Assembly: GCA_020137815.1 (NCBI GenBank)
Contig: CM035356.1
Coordinates: 1,462,232-1,526,231 of the forward strand
DNA: 64,000 nucleotides
From: Hormiphora californensis
Taxonomy: Eukaryota > Ctenophora > Tentaculata > Cydippida > Pleurobrachiidae
Reading direction: 5' to 3'
Positions 22,459-35,136 of the stretch are shown piece by piece. Under the pieces are notes generated by a model. That model worked only from the letters and a program-made list of their open reading frames with translations, was not told the DNA's origin and did not search any database. How positions within the stretch are numbered: position 1 is the first letter of the stretch; each line of letters begins with the position of its first letter. The position numbers and the translations under genes are program-made.

Positions 22459-24610
22459 ATGAAGGACGAGATCGCAACTGCGTCAGCTATATCGGACCCG
22501 GAGGAGCCCGATTCCAAACGTCTGAGGGTTTCTGCTGCAGATAAGGGCCTTTTGGAAAGTCTGCCATCAGCAAAGAGTTATGAAATGTCGTATATGCACC
22601 GGGATATTGTTCAACACATTGTAACCTCTCACACAAACTTTGTACTGACAGCCTCTGTGGACGGTCACATCAAGTTTTGGAAGAAATCGGAGGAGGGGAT
22701 TGAGTTTGTTAAGCATTTCCGGGCTCACCTCTCATCTGTTGTGGGTCTCACCATGTCGTATGATGGTCTCTACGCTGCTTCTGTTTCAACCGACAAAGCC
22801 CTGAAGGTGTTTGATGTTAAAAACTTTGATATGGTAACCATGATGTCTCTTGGTTACGTTCCCGGAGCAGTGTGTTTTATTTGGAGTGGTGATAAGAAGC
22901 AACACCTTCTGGCAGCTTCTAAAGGAAGTGAAATATTGGTATACGATTACCTGTCAGGAGAGTCAGTTGGCACAATCACTGCACACATGTCGAAAGTGAA
23001 GCTCATTCAATATTGTCACACACATCACACCGGGGTGAGTGTTGACGAACAGGGAATCATCGAGTACTGGTCAACCAACTCCTTAAAGTTTGAGGAGAAA
23101 TCACCGACTGGGAAATCTTTTTTTAAATACAAAACAGACACAGATCTGTTTACGTTCCTGCAGCACAAATGTTCAATCCTCTCTCTCACTCTCTCCCCTG
23201 ACGGCCGATATTTCGCCACGTTTTCCTCTGACCGGAAGATCCGTGTGTTTAACTTCATGACAGCCAAGTTGTTCCGTGTATATGATGAGTCCCTGACTGT
23301 TGCAACACAACTCCAGCAGGAGGAACAGCTGGTTCAGTCCATTGATTTCGGGAGGAAGTTAGCCATTGAACGGGAATTAGAGAAAAGTGAACACTTCCAA
23401 TCCTCGGGGGTGATATTTGATGATTCCTCTTCAATTGTTATCTATCCCACAGTGCTGGGTATCAAGTTTATCAACCTTCAGCTGAACAAGTGTGTCAGGA
23501 TGATCGGAGTTCAGGAAAATGTGAGGTGAGTAAACAATGGGTGGTTTAGTACTGAGTTTGTGAACGGTACTATAGTCAAACCCCGATTTACCGGTCCCTG
23601 GCCGAAACCTTTTCACCCGAGCATCCCGGTAAATCGGCGTTCGACTATATTGTATGGTTGCCCAAATAACATGCTTGATGCTTGTTAGTTTTCTTATCAT
23701 TTTCTTATTGGTATAACTGATTAGAATATGGGGGAGGAACTAAAAAAGCAATACAGAGAGAAATTAGAGAAAGATAGAATGTACTGATAAGAAAACAGGT
23801 CATTCACAAAAATTCTCTTTCTTTCATCTCTGTATGTGAGATATAACAATTCTAGAACATTTTTCAACAACTGCTCTTCTTTTCAGGTTCCTTGGTCTCA
23901 CCTTATCCAGCCCCGTTACAAAGAAACAAAACCTCCAACTCTCAGTGGTGAATCCGAACATTAAAACGGAACTGGAAGATCCTACTATATTCTGCACAGC
24001 ATACAAAAAGAACCGATTCTATCTGTTCACCAACCGGGAGGCCGACCAGACCAACTTGGAGAGTGATCGAGATATCCTAAACGAACGGCCGACTCGAGAG
24101 GACATCCTGGCCGCTCAGACAGAAGAGAAAGCCAAGCTAGCACAAAGTACCATTCTACATACCAACATGGGCGATGTCCACCTCAGGTTGTTTAGCTCGG
24201 AGTGCCCCCGTACCGTGGAGAACTTCACAACTCACGCCCGGAATTCATACTACAATGGGGTCATCTTTCACCGGGTTATCAAGCAGTTCATGGTCCAAAC
24301 TGGAGACCCGCTGGGAGATGGTACCGGAGGTGAGAGTATCTGGGGATCTGATTTTGAGGATGAGTTCCACAAAAACCTGAAACATGATCGGTCCTACACG
24401 GTATCTATGGCGAACAGAGGTGCCAATACGAACGGTAGCCAGTTTTTCATAACCCTCATTCCCACACCCTGGTTAGATAACAAACACACCGTGTTTGGGA
24501 GGGTAGTGAAGGGTATGGATGTTATTGAGAAGATCGGGCAGGTGAAGACACATCCTAAAACTGATGTACCTTACGATCCAATTAAGATTCTTAGTGTGAC
24601 TGTGAAATAG
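22459..24610 (+). CDS. PPWD1: PPWD1: WD-repeat cyclophilin-type peptidyl-prolyl isomerase
   Basis: Exons 22459-23525 and 23887-24610 join in phase to 596 aa (human PPWD1 is 646 aa). The N-terminal half is a WD40 propeller, with blades such as VTSHTNFVLTASVDGHIKFW, then FRAHLSSVVGLTMSYDGLYA and LSPDGRYFATFSSDRKIRVF. The C-terminal cyclophilin domain starts STILHTNMGDVHLRLFSSEC. It keeps the catalytic FHRVIKQFMVQTGD, then GSQFFITL, and WLDNKHTVFGRV with the cyclosporin-site Trp-like position. PPWD1 is a nuclear isomerase found in the spliceosomal C complex (family knowledge). The start ATG is the first in frame, about 340 bp after the oxygenase stop. The intron contains a small TA-flanked inverted-repeat element. 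Confidence 0.95.
23571..23649. mobile_element. 79-bp TA-flanked MITE in PPWD1 intron
   Basis: Left end TATAGTCAAACCCCGATTT and right end, reversed, TATAGTCGAACGCCGATTT, both continuing ACCGG. TA dinucleotides at both outer ends suit a Tc1/mariner-pogo-type target. The core GTC-RAC-CCGATTTA is shared with the element at 33370-33544. Confidence 0.75.
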
Positions 24611-24826
24611 TGGAATTGAGAAAGTTTGACAAAAGGCAAAACATGAATGATGGTTATACATTTTATATGTCAGATAATAATAATATTATTTTATCCTTTG
24701 ACTCGTTGTATTTTATTGACCCGATATTACATCCCCCCCCCCCCCCCCAGATCATTTCCCCCAAACCTTGTCCAACACTAACGAGTTTCCCTCTCTCCAG
24801 TAGTGTTTAGGTAGTGCTCTAGCTCC

Positions 24827-25877
<1,051 letters not shown>

Positions 25878-27664
25878 CAAGAGATTTTCTGTCAAGTATT
25901 TGCATGGACGCAGATAGTTTCTCGGTAAGGAACAAGCAGTCGCTCATTGGCAGTTTACTGCACTTTACTAACTCCTATTTTGGGTAAACGAATGGACGAA
26001 ATACGTAGACGACCCCCCCACCGTGACACAATTGGACCGCTTTGTCTGTAAGTGACATGCCCTAGACGCAACGTAGTTTATACGGGGTCGTCATCCATAT
26101 GGATAAGTCTTGTCGGAAACTTCAACAAAGCACCACGTATTGCAAAATATTCGTACGAGGACAGAGCTTTGAGCTTACAGACTTTCTGAGATATCCTATT
26201 TTTGCTAAGGTTGCCAGGTGTTATGATAATAGCCCCTCGCTCATCACAGAAAACTATCGTTGGATCTTTTGTTGGTATTGCAGCCAATCGAACGTTTATT
26301 AAGGGGTTCAGTATCAAATTGGATGAAAAGCTTGTCGAAGACTTCAACAACACACCAAACCAATGATGAAAAAAACGAGAGACAGAGACTTTCGAGTTAC
26401 ATGATTTTTGAGTTTGATGTTAATTTTCTTCAAAGGTGCTGGGTTGTTGTTATTGTGGGAAGGATGATGAGAGAGAATTGTATAAGAAGAAAGACTGTTT
26501 TTCGTGCGAGCATCTTTGATTTTGTGTATCTGTGTGAGAGTGTGTGTTTTTTGTACTGTGTATCAAGTGTTATGTATACGGGAAATAATTGCGTTTTACC
26601 ATGTTGAAAATCTCGCTGTTTTGAAATGTGTATGGGGCAAGTGGCAACACGGTGTCTGTCCCCAATTTGTTTGTTCGTTTTCTACCTCTCCGGTGTCTGT
26701 GTTCTAAAACTGGCAAGTGTATTATAGCACACTCGCTTGTCCATGTCTAATTTTATCTCATTTGACTTCGTTAAAGTACTTCTTGATGTCAGTAGGCCTT
26801 TTAGATTGTCTAACTCTGTGAAGTGTTAGTATACTTTCCGTGATATCTGTATGTAGTGTATTTATATGTGTAGTCTATAGCTGCATCGTCGGGTCTGGTT
26901 TGTCTTATTACTGCTGGACGTGTAACGGCCCCTCCATAGTACATATTAGGAGGGGCACGACGTGCCCAAAGCACTGCACTGGTCTCCCGAACTATTTGAA
27001 TTGCAGCTGCAGTTGCCAGCTAATAGCTATCTGCTAAAGGGTGCTGCATCTGTCAGCGCGATGTCTGACCACTCTTCACGAGAAAGGGTTAGTGCAATGC
27101 CTGACAGGGCAGCAGTGATGCAATACCCTCTTATCCCTCTGAAATTTTGCAACAACCTCTTAGTTTCTTCTTTTTGGGGGGGGGGGGGGGAGAGCATTCC
27201 CGTAAACAATCTTTGATACTGAGATTCTTCTTGCAAGATTTTGTTGCAAGATTTGTACGTTTTGTAAGTGCAGAAGAGTAAAACCAGCTCTTCTCTTGCT
27301 ACAGCTGCAATATATTAATTTATAAATGAATATGTAAAGATGCCCCTCCCTTTTATGTATCATATTAATGTTCGGGCTGCACCAATTGTTGTTAGAAATA
27401 TACTCTCAACTTGAAACCCGGGGTTCGCTCTTTTAAAAATCAAGACGACAGTGTTCCGATTGCACTTCCGATATCGCCATACGGTGAATTTTACCTGAAA
27501 TTTAGCAGTATTAGATATTTTGACGCAACAATTAGGCCTATTATAGCTGTTTTGTTTGGCTGCTCCTTGGTGACGTGTTCTTTGTCTTTTATGCGCTAAA
27601 TAATAAACAATAGCAACTTCAGAGAGAGGACTCATTGTCATTAACAATGTGTTAACACCCCACT
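25878..27664. other. Intergenic, no gene recognised
   Basis: Unique AT-rich sequence with short open frames on both strands but no recognisable domain. Near 27050 there is a GTCAGCGCGATGTCTGACC motif, similar to the dispersed GTCAG family, and at about 27176-27190 a poly-G run. UTR sequence of the flanking genes is probably included. Confidence 0.5.
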
Positions 27665-30600
27665 CTAGTTATTGATCTTGTTAATACTGCACATACCATT
27701 CTGAAAAGCAAATACGAGTGGTCCGTGTTTATCCACCGCCACTTTTATTGTATCCCCGGTCTTGTTCCGTGAACCCGTCTGTGCTGATCCAGGTCGCCTT
27801 GTGTGGGGGTACGTCTGTCTGAGTTGGGCCCCCTGTTGCTGCAGCACCCCTCTACTGCAGGGTTGCCTGAAATTAAGGGTACACCTGGCGTTTTTCATCA
27901 TCGAGTGCCCAACCAAATGACTTCACCAGGGTTTAGGTCATACAAAATGGACCTCAAATATGCAATTTTAGCCCTAAAGTCGAATTCATATTTTTGCTAC
28001 AGCCTATTTTCAAAGTGGCGTTTTTTCAATTTTTGTTGGAATTTTTAACCTCAGGACCACTTTTTTTGAGATAGAAACATTAAATTCTTGGAATTTGAAG
28101 AGAATATAAAGGTGAATAAGCCCAAAGAAGGATTTTTGAAATGGAGCTTATTTCTGGCCATGAGAAGGGTTTACTTTTTTGCTTCTTTGACACGCTGGCT
28201 GAGAATTTTCCCATGCTTCATTAGAGATGAAAATCTGGAAATAGTTGCTCAAAACGATTATCTATGTGGCCCAAAAATTTTGGAACTTTCCCGCCAAAGA
28301 TGTGGTGTACAGAGCTTGTTTTGTGAAACCCGTCTTTTTGAAAAAGAGAGGAATTCCCTGTATCTCCAAAACGGATGATCGTAGAGACCTGGGACCAAAC
28401 TTAATCGATTCAGAAGGTCCAATTTTGGGGGGGTCTTCTGAGAGACATTTTGCTCCTACTCCAACCGTTTTTGCTGTAATTGCAAAAAAACAATTCTATG
28501 AAAAGGGGGAACAACTCTATTCCAGTAGCCTGCTTCGGGCTGATTTCCCCCTTACTTGCTGATACCTTTTTCGCAATTACAGCAAAAACGGTTGGAGTAG
28601 GAGCAAAATGTCTCTCAGAAGACCCCCCCAAAATCGGACCTTCTGAATCGATTAAGCTTGGTCCCAGGTCTCTACGATCATCCGTTTTGGAGATACAGGG
28701 AATTCCTCTCTTTTTCAAAAAGACGGGTTTCACAAAACAAGCTCTGTACACCACATCTTTGGCGGGAAAGTTCCAAAATTTTTGGGCCACATAGATAATC
28801 GTTTTGAGCAACTATTTCCAGATTTTCATCTCTAATGAAGCATGGGAACATTCTCAGCCAGCGTGTCAAAGAAGCAAAAAAGTAAACCCTTCTCATGGCC
28901 AGAAATAAGCTCCATTTCAAAAATCCTTCTTTGGGCTTATTCACCTTTATATTCTCTTCAAATTTCAAGAATTTAATGTTTCTATCTCAAAAAAAGTGGT
29001 CCTGAGGTTAAAAATTCCAACAAAAATTGAAAAAAACGCCACTTTGAAAATAGGCTGTAGCAAAAATATGAATTCGACTTTAGGGCTAAAATTGCATATT
29101 TGAGGTCCATTTTGTATGACCTAAACCCTGGTGAAGTCATTTGGTTGGGCACTCGATGATGAAAAACGCCAGGTGTACCCTTAAGGAGGGTCTCGTCATC
29201 CCCCAAACACATGCCTCACAATAGCACATGGTTTAGAGGTAATTTCATGATTTGAGCCTGTTTAGTGTTTTCTCCGAATCAATCAGGTCATGTATTTGGG
29301 GTATTTGACCGCATGATGTATGCTTTGGTCATAGGACCAGGCTAGGAACTATAGTTTCTAGTTAACTAGGAAGCTATTATAGCTGGATTATATAGCAAGC
29401 TTTATTAATATTTATTAATTGCTCACAGTTGCTGTTGTTACAAAACTGTATTTGACTAGTTCTATATTTCTGTAGAACTTAGAAACTTTGTGATTTTTCG
29501 TTTTATCATAGTGATTCATTTACCAACGGGGGGACCTTGTTGAGCAAGGGACACCCTTATGTAGTAGCACATAACTTTATATGTTTAGTAATTAACTTTT
29601 GAGAACTTTTGAGTTTTGACGCAAAAGCTTTGATACTATCAAAGTTATCGTGTCAAATTTATAGGTCCCTCATGCAACTAACTCTCAACTTCGTTTGATT
29701 TTGACAGTCTAATTGATTTTATTACGATTATTGATCACAAAAACGCAAATTTTCGACCTTGTTAGGCTTTAAAATTAAAATTTGATTTTAACTTTGAGTT
29801 TAACTTATAAACTGACAATTTTATTTTTTTAGTCATGCATGACCTACTCTAATTTATCATTTAACTAGTCAAAAGTTGGTGAATTTTCTGTTCTACTGAA
29901 TGCATAACCAGGCTGCCATTCTAACTAGCAGCTGTACCAGACTGACAGGTGGACAGCCCACGGGTTGAGATTGGTATGAATAGTTATGTCTCCTTCCTCT
30001 CATATCTATTTTCTCTCAGTACTACTGAAAGTAGCTTTGCCTGCTGCAGGCTACCTCCGCACCTCCGCACCCGGCAAGATAGTTCTAATAACATGTAGCA
30101 ACATGGTGAACCGGCTTGTAATGGTGTGTTCTGAACCCCATTTCCCAAGATTAGGGGAACGAATTCTCTACTACTCTGTTTTTCAACGTCGCCGGCCTCT
30201 CTTTTTTCACCAACCTTTTTGTTTTAGAGCATTGTATTTCACAACTTGAACGTCTTGTTCTTGTCGGTTGGTACAAACTGTCTGGACAGACCTGAAGAGA
30301 AGAGTGGAATATCCATGGAATATTTTAGGAAAGAAACTATGAATTTGGGTGTTGGCATCCGAATTTGTCTCTTTCCGATCATATTTGTCAGGAAAAGCAA
30401 GAAACTATTAATTGCATGAATAACCTTTTAGTTTAACTAAAAGGTTATTCATGTAAAATACTTTAATCGATTTTGCGACAAATTACTTCTAGTTGTGTAG
30501 TTAAAGTTACAACATTTATGAAGACAACCCCTCCCTTCAATTTCGACACTATCTCTATTATAATTTGGAGATGTCGCGTCGAAGTGGCCGTTCGTTAGGC

Positions 30601-33600
30601 GGTATCTAAGCGACAGACTACTCCTTCATAAAACACTTCATGTACCCAAAGCTGTAAGTGTAAAGCTGCCATTTACACTTTTGGAACTTCCAATGGAAGT
30701 TTGTAAATATTTTCGAATGACTTTCAAAGTGCCAGTCCCCATATTTATCAATTCAGTTGCCATGGCAACCGTGTTATTGACGTGGAAAGGGGCGAAAAGA
30801 ACCAGCCCTTACTTGAGGCGCACCCAATGGGTGCGCTATTAAATATATTACAGGTACATACTTTGCAGACATCAAAGTAAGCGATTTTGCTAAATACCAT
30901 GCAGATCTTCAAATCTTTGAATCTTGAGCATGCAATGACACCAGGCCACTGCCCCAAAATCTCATTATGTCGTAATAAAACGCGTCAGCCTCTCCCTCAC
31001 GGCCGTATATATAAAGAGGGCTCTTGCTACACTAATTTTACTCAATTGGATCCTGATTCCATGGAAGTCTGCAGTCTCTATTTTGTCTCTATTTTGTTCC
31101 TGGTGTACTTACGTTGGGTATAACAAACTTCTTGCGTCGCAGCTTGTTCTGTTTTACTGTGTTGTACTTTTTAACCAGCTCTCTATTTTCTGCACTTTTC
31201 CTAGCAAGGCTACTCGGCGGTGCATATGCCTTTTCCACTAATGTCCGTGATTTTTCTTTTAGTCTCTCCATACGTGACCTTGCATGTTCTGGAACAACAT
31301 AATCGTGAGCTGGGAAGTCTCTTTACTATTCTAACTATATAACTAGCAATGCTAGTTATATAGTTAAAGCCTTGTAAGGCCTTGTTCACTCAAATGCTAG
31401 TAGCATATAATGAGTGAACAAGGCGGGGACTCACTGTAATAGCAGGAAGGTAACAGGCTCGGTTCAGAACACGAACTTCGTAACTGTTCATTGCAAGTCA
31501 TTTTAAGCGTCGCTTTCCTCTCCTTTTCCTCTGCAAGCATTGCCCTTCGTTGGCATGGTAACACGGGAGTCCTGACACTTCTCACCTGCAGGTAGACGAA
31601 TCAGAACAGGCCCAAATTTGGCCAAATATCCTACCCAAGATTTATATTTCGTTTTCTAAGAAATCCCATTTGTGAGAAGAACCAAGATTCAAGTGTTGCT
31701 TACCACTCACAGATGTTCTCCCACAGTGAGGGTTCACGCATTTTACTAGCGTTTTATTTTCTCCCCCATTAACTTGCTCCTTCATAAAACTTCCAACTCG
31801 TGGCTCCTTCATAAAACAATCTCCCGTATCATTCATTATCTTTTCTCGGACTAATTCCTTTGCAAAGGTAACGTTTTTCTTTGGGACAGTCACATATCCA
31901 GGGGCCTTAGCTCGAGCTGGGGGATTGGCAAGGACCAACTCATTATTTTTAGTGTCAGTAGATCTTGTTTTTCCAGGATGTGTTATACAGTTGCTGTTGG
32001 TACAATCAACAGTTTTCGTGTACCTGCACATTATAATAGTGATTTAACAGTTCATGTTGATGTCATGACATTGACAGTGGTACTCCATCATATTGGCCGC
32101 CCGCACAATATGACCTGTCCGGCGACGCTGGACCCCGATTTGGTCCGACAGTGCGCTCAGATGGCGCGAGACAGAATATGACGGAGCACCACAGTGACAG
32201 AAAACACTGTCCCTCGGACGTTGGTAATTGTTGCTCCAATTGGAGCAACAATTACCAACTCTGCGAGGGAAAGTGCAACAGCCACACAATCAGTTTGTAC
32301 TTACTTCTGTGTTGTGCCGTCCCGATTAATTTGTTGATTTGAGTTGATTACCCCACTCATTACTCCCTGCAGAGAAAATAATGAAGCTGATTCTCATTCT
32401 TATGGAAGTTTGTGAATATTTTCCAATAAATTTTAACAATTCAGTCCCCGGGGACCCCCATATTTACCCCCGATATTTACCGCCTCGATAGTCATGGCAA
32501 CCTAAAAGTCAGCGTTAAACTTAAATGATATGCGTGAACAAAGAGGAGATCCCTTAGTTGAGCCGGGACAGAGATCAATTTGCCCATCAGCCCATGCTTA
32601 AGTCGCACCCGGGAGTCGTGGTCCCGTTACTTTAGAGATTGTTTACCAACATATTACTTGACATTGAGTTGAATCAATGGATATGATCGATAGATATCAT
32701 AATGAATTTTCGAGCCAACACTTCAAAAGTGTCATTGAAACTAGTCTTACTCTTAGCTTAGTACTTACTATATTTGGTAATTTCATAGTTCCCAAAATAC
32801 AAACAATGATTCTAAATATAACTTCAGGTCATTATTTACCTGTTCGTATAAATCGATTACACTTCTACATTGATCCAACTTTGAAACTTCAAATGCAGAA
32901 GGCTTCTGTAAGCTGTGAACACTGAAACGAAACTCAAATCAGCAGCTTTAATTTAAACATTCCATTAACTTTTGCTGGTATTGTTTTGAATTAAACATTT
33001 CATTTTGTGATCTTCAATAAGAAGATATTTTGTTGGTATATACCTGCACTTTCCCGGCATATTACAAGTAATATGGCCACTGTTGGCCGTAGCATGATGG
33101 CAAAGTAAGGTCCGGGTTGTGGGAGCCGTGGGCGCCTCTGGCATTAACGTCTTCACCTCCCTAGAACAATCTAACATCGGTTAGTTCTAGCCTTATTTAC
33201 TTTATCCCTGTCTCTGAAAGTCCCTTACGCTAATAGATCCATGGGCTCGGGTCCTCTTCTCATGATGGTTATTTTGGGTTTTGGCTGTTTGAAATCATCG
33301 TAGTTCCCCCTCCATACATCGACCGTGGTTGATCTTTTCGTCGGGGCCTCCTGAACATGACACGTGTTACAGTCGGACCCCGATTTAGGGACACCCTGGG
33401 GGGATTAAGGCTCTTGTCCACTAAATCGGGGTGTCCACTAAATCGGGGTCAAATAAGGTTAATTTCCTATATCAGGGGAAAAAAAATCTTGTCCCTAAAT
33501 CGGGGTGCCACTAAATCGGGGGCCCCTAAATCGGGGTCCGACTGTACTACCATATCAATCGAAAACTATCAAAAAGATCAACTTTTCATCTAGAATGGAG

Positions 33601-33789
33601 AACTACTGTGGATTTCTGTCAGGTCGATGCTCTGACAGGTGTATTTTATCATAAGGGTACCCGGTACCTTGTTGTAGCACCAACAACACCCCCGAGGTAT
33701 ACCTGTCCATTAGTTCCAAGATTACGAAGGAGCAAAGCAAGGTTATCAGGGTTCGTGTGTCCCTTACTGAAGGGGTTATCAAACCACAT
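27665..33789 (-). CDS. Unrecognised seven-exon protein with repeated Cys motifs
   Basis: Exons 33703-33789, 33229-33350, 33044-33160, 31711-32023, 31435-31585, 31113-31288 and a last exon from about 27855 to 27665 chain without a phase break to about 380 aa. The start is MWFDNPFSKGHTNPDNLALL. Exon 2 contains KPKITIMRRGPEPMDLL, which faintly resembles a SUZ-type RNA-binding motif. Cys pairs occur as CHHATANSGHITCNMPGKC, DCTNSNC and KCVNPHC, followed by CNEQLRSSCSEP. The C-terminal third is basic and helical (RMERLKEKSRTLVEKAY, NTVKQNKLRRKKF). The last exon reads DTIKVAVDKHGPLVFAFQN and stops at 27665. The last acceptor that keeps phase is the CTGCAG near 27855. No family is recognised. Metal or nucleic-acid binding would be a guess. 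Several transposable elements lie in its introns. Confidence 0.6.
27877..29180. mobile_element. 1.3-kb TTAA-flanked foldback element
   Basis: TTAA at 27873-27876 and 29181-29184 flanks perfect ends GGGTACACCTGGCG and CGCCAGGTGTACCC. Arms of about 611 bp (27877-28487 and 28570-29180) are nearly identical inverted copies around an 82-bp loop. Matching 96-residue open frames on opposite strands arise from the symmetry. No transposase is seen. It sits in the last intron of the unrecognised minus-strand gene, a few bases upstream of an AATTTCAG acceptor. Confidence 0.88.
29220..31100. other. Intronic region with palindromes and degraded repeats
   Basis: Long AT-rich intron sequence of the minus-strand gene. 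No exon recognised. The 30660-30860 part (GGAAGTTTGTAAATATTTTC then GCCATGGCAACC) is related to 32400-32510 (GGAAGTTTGTGAATATTTTC then GTCATGGCAACC), pointing to a dispersed repeat. A perfect palindrome lies at 30415-30453. Confidence 0.5.
30415..30453. repeat. Perfect 39-bp palindrome
   Basis: Arms CATGAATAACCTTTTAGTT and its exact complement around a single T. Intronic. Confidence 0.9.
31332..31424. repeat. Two adjacent hairpin-forming inverted repeats
   Basis: 31332-31366 has 17-bp arms (TAACTATATAACTAGCA) around one base. 31379-31424 has arms GCCTTGTTCACTCA and TGAGTGAACAAGGC around a short loop. The second ends 11 bp before an exon's 5' splice site on the minus-strand gene. Confidence 0.85.
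32220..32259. repeat. Perfect 40-bp palindrome
   Basis: Two 20-bp arms with no loop (GTTGGTAATTGTTGCTCCAA plus its complement). With a small bulge, symmetry continues outward (CCCTCG/CGAGGG). Part of a repeat-like insert in the intron 32024-33043. Confidence 0.9.
33370..33544. mobile_element. 175-bp pogo/Tigger-like MITE
   Basis: Flanked by TA at 33368-33369 and 33545-33546. Ends CAGTCGGACCCCGATTTAGG and, reversed, CAGTCGGACCCCGATTTAGG are identical. The interior repeats CTAAATCGGGGTG. CAGT-starting ends with a TA target are typical of pogo/Tigger elements (family knowledge). It lies just upstream of exon 2 of the minus-strand gene, 20 bp from the splice acceptor. Confidence 0.88.
33616..33638. 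repeat. Dispersed GTCAG-type inverted motif
   Basis: Core GTCAGGTCGATGCTCTGAC, a variant of GTCAGGCCAATGCTCTGAC found at several other sites in the window. Confidence 0.7.
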
Positions 33790-33829
33790 ATCTATAGCTC
33801 ATGTGAACTAGTGGAGGTTAATAATTGTT

Positions 33830-34780
33830 ATTTATAGATTACAGACCAAGCTCCTCTTGTTTTACTTTTGACAAGAAAGTCATAGATTAAACGAAAATAG
33901 ATAGTATAACTAGACTCTGAGTAAAGACAACTCTCTGGAAATGAATGATGTGTTAAAAGACAGGAGGCGTGTCCTGAGTGAATTCAATATAATCGCATGT
34001 CAATGAGTCACAGTGTACCATGTATACTGCTGAAAGAGCTAGAGCTGAGGACAAAAGGCAATTCTCTCATTGACGTGCACGTAGTGTAGTGGAAGTAAAG
34101 AGATAGATTGAAGAGTGAGAGAAGGATTAGAAGAGAGATTATTCGAAAAAAAAGACACGGGAAAATTTCAGCGATGGAATAACGCTGCCTGCACATGAAA
34201 AGTGCAGCCACCAATGAGGGAGGAAAAGTGAGAGATGAGAAAAAGTTGATGGGTTTTAATTGTTTTGCACATGAACTGCTGCCGCTGGTGGAGAAAAACA
34301 AAACAAAATCAAGTTCTCTATAGCTTCATGCACTCATGTGTACATGGTGGGAGAAGGCAAACAGCCAAATGATACTACAATGATACTACAATTGATATGG
34401 TACTGGCTATCATGGTTGGCCACATTGATGCCTGAGTGAGATCGAGGTCGCGCAGCGACCGAGATCGATCTCACATCTATTCTACACGGAGCGAGAATAG
34501 GTTGCAATGGAGCCAACTATCATGGTAATCAGACTTCAGACACCGATTTATAACGGAGATGATCCAGGTAAAAGATTTTGCCTGATAAATAGGGGTCAGA
34601 TTGTACCAGATTGGATGTTCTCTTTTGCGTGGCCTACCTACACATTACTCACAACCTCCAGTTTCCTTCTTCCCGTACCCGGCCTCCTCAACTGGATAAA
34701 CCATGCAATAAGCAATATTTTACTTTTGAAAAACTTTCGATTTGATGGTTTACTTTGCGGGAAGTGCGGGTAGTTATTCG
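33830..34780. other. Intergenic, includes dispersed repeat fragment
   Basis: No gene seen. A segment at about 34410-34515 (GGCCACATTGATGCCTGAGT, then GAGATCGAGGTCGCGCAGCG and GGTTGCAATGGAGCCAA) recurs in inverted orientation at about 41396-41515. Confidence 0.6.
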
Positions 34781-35136
34781 AGAGACAGAGACAGAGACAG
34801 AGACAGAGACAGAGACAGAGACAGAGACAGAGACAGAGACAGAGACAGAGACAGAGACAGAGACAGAGACAGAGACAGAGACAGAGACAGAGACAGAGAC
34901 AGAGACAGAGACAGAGACAGAGACAGAGACAGAGACAGAGACAGAGACAGAGACAGAGACAGAGACAGAGACAGAGACAGAGACAGAGACAGAGACAGAG
35001 ACAGAGACAGAGACAGAGACAGAGACAGAGACAGAGACAGAGACAGAGACAGAGACAGAGACAGAGACAGAGACAGAGACAGAGACAGAGACAGAGACAG
35101 AGACAGAGACAGAGACAGAGACAGAGACAGAGACAG
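34781..35136. repeat. (AGAGAC)n hexanucleotide repeat, about 59 units
   Basis: Uninterrupted array of the hexamer. Because the unit is 6 nt, several frames stay open (Arg-Asp, Glu-Thr, and Cys-Leu on the other strand), giving spurious 140-180-residue peptides. Confidence 0.97.

Noticed and set aside
27360-27647. 95-residue minus-strand frame
   Set aside because: No domain, no splice connection, and composition like the surrounding intergenic DNA.
28088-28968. Pair of nearly identical 96-residue frames on opposite strands
   Set aside because: They are mirror images in a foldback element, have no known domain, and coding is not needed to explain their similarity.
32290-32360. Extra exon candidate (reading GVMSGVINSNQQINRDGTTQ) for the unrecognised gene
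   Set aside because: In the phase set by the preceding exon it meets an immediate stop, whereas skipping it joins exons 3 and 4 perfectly.
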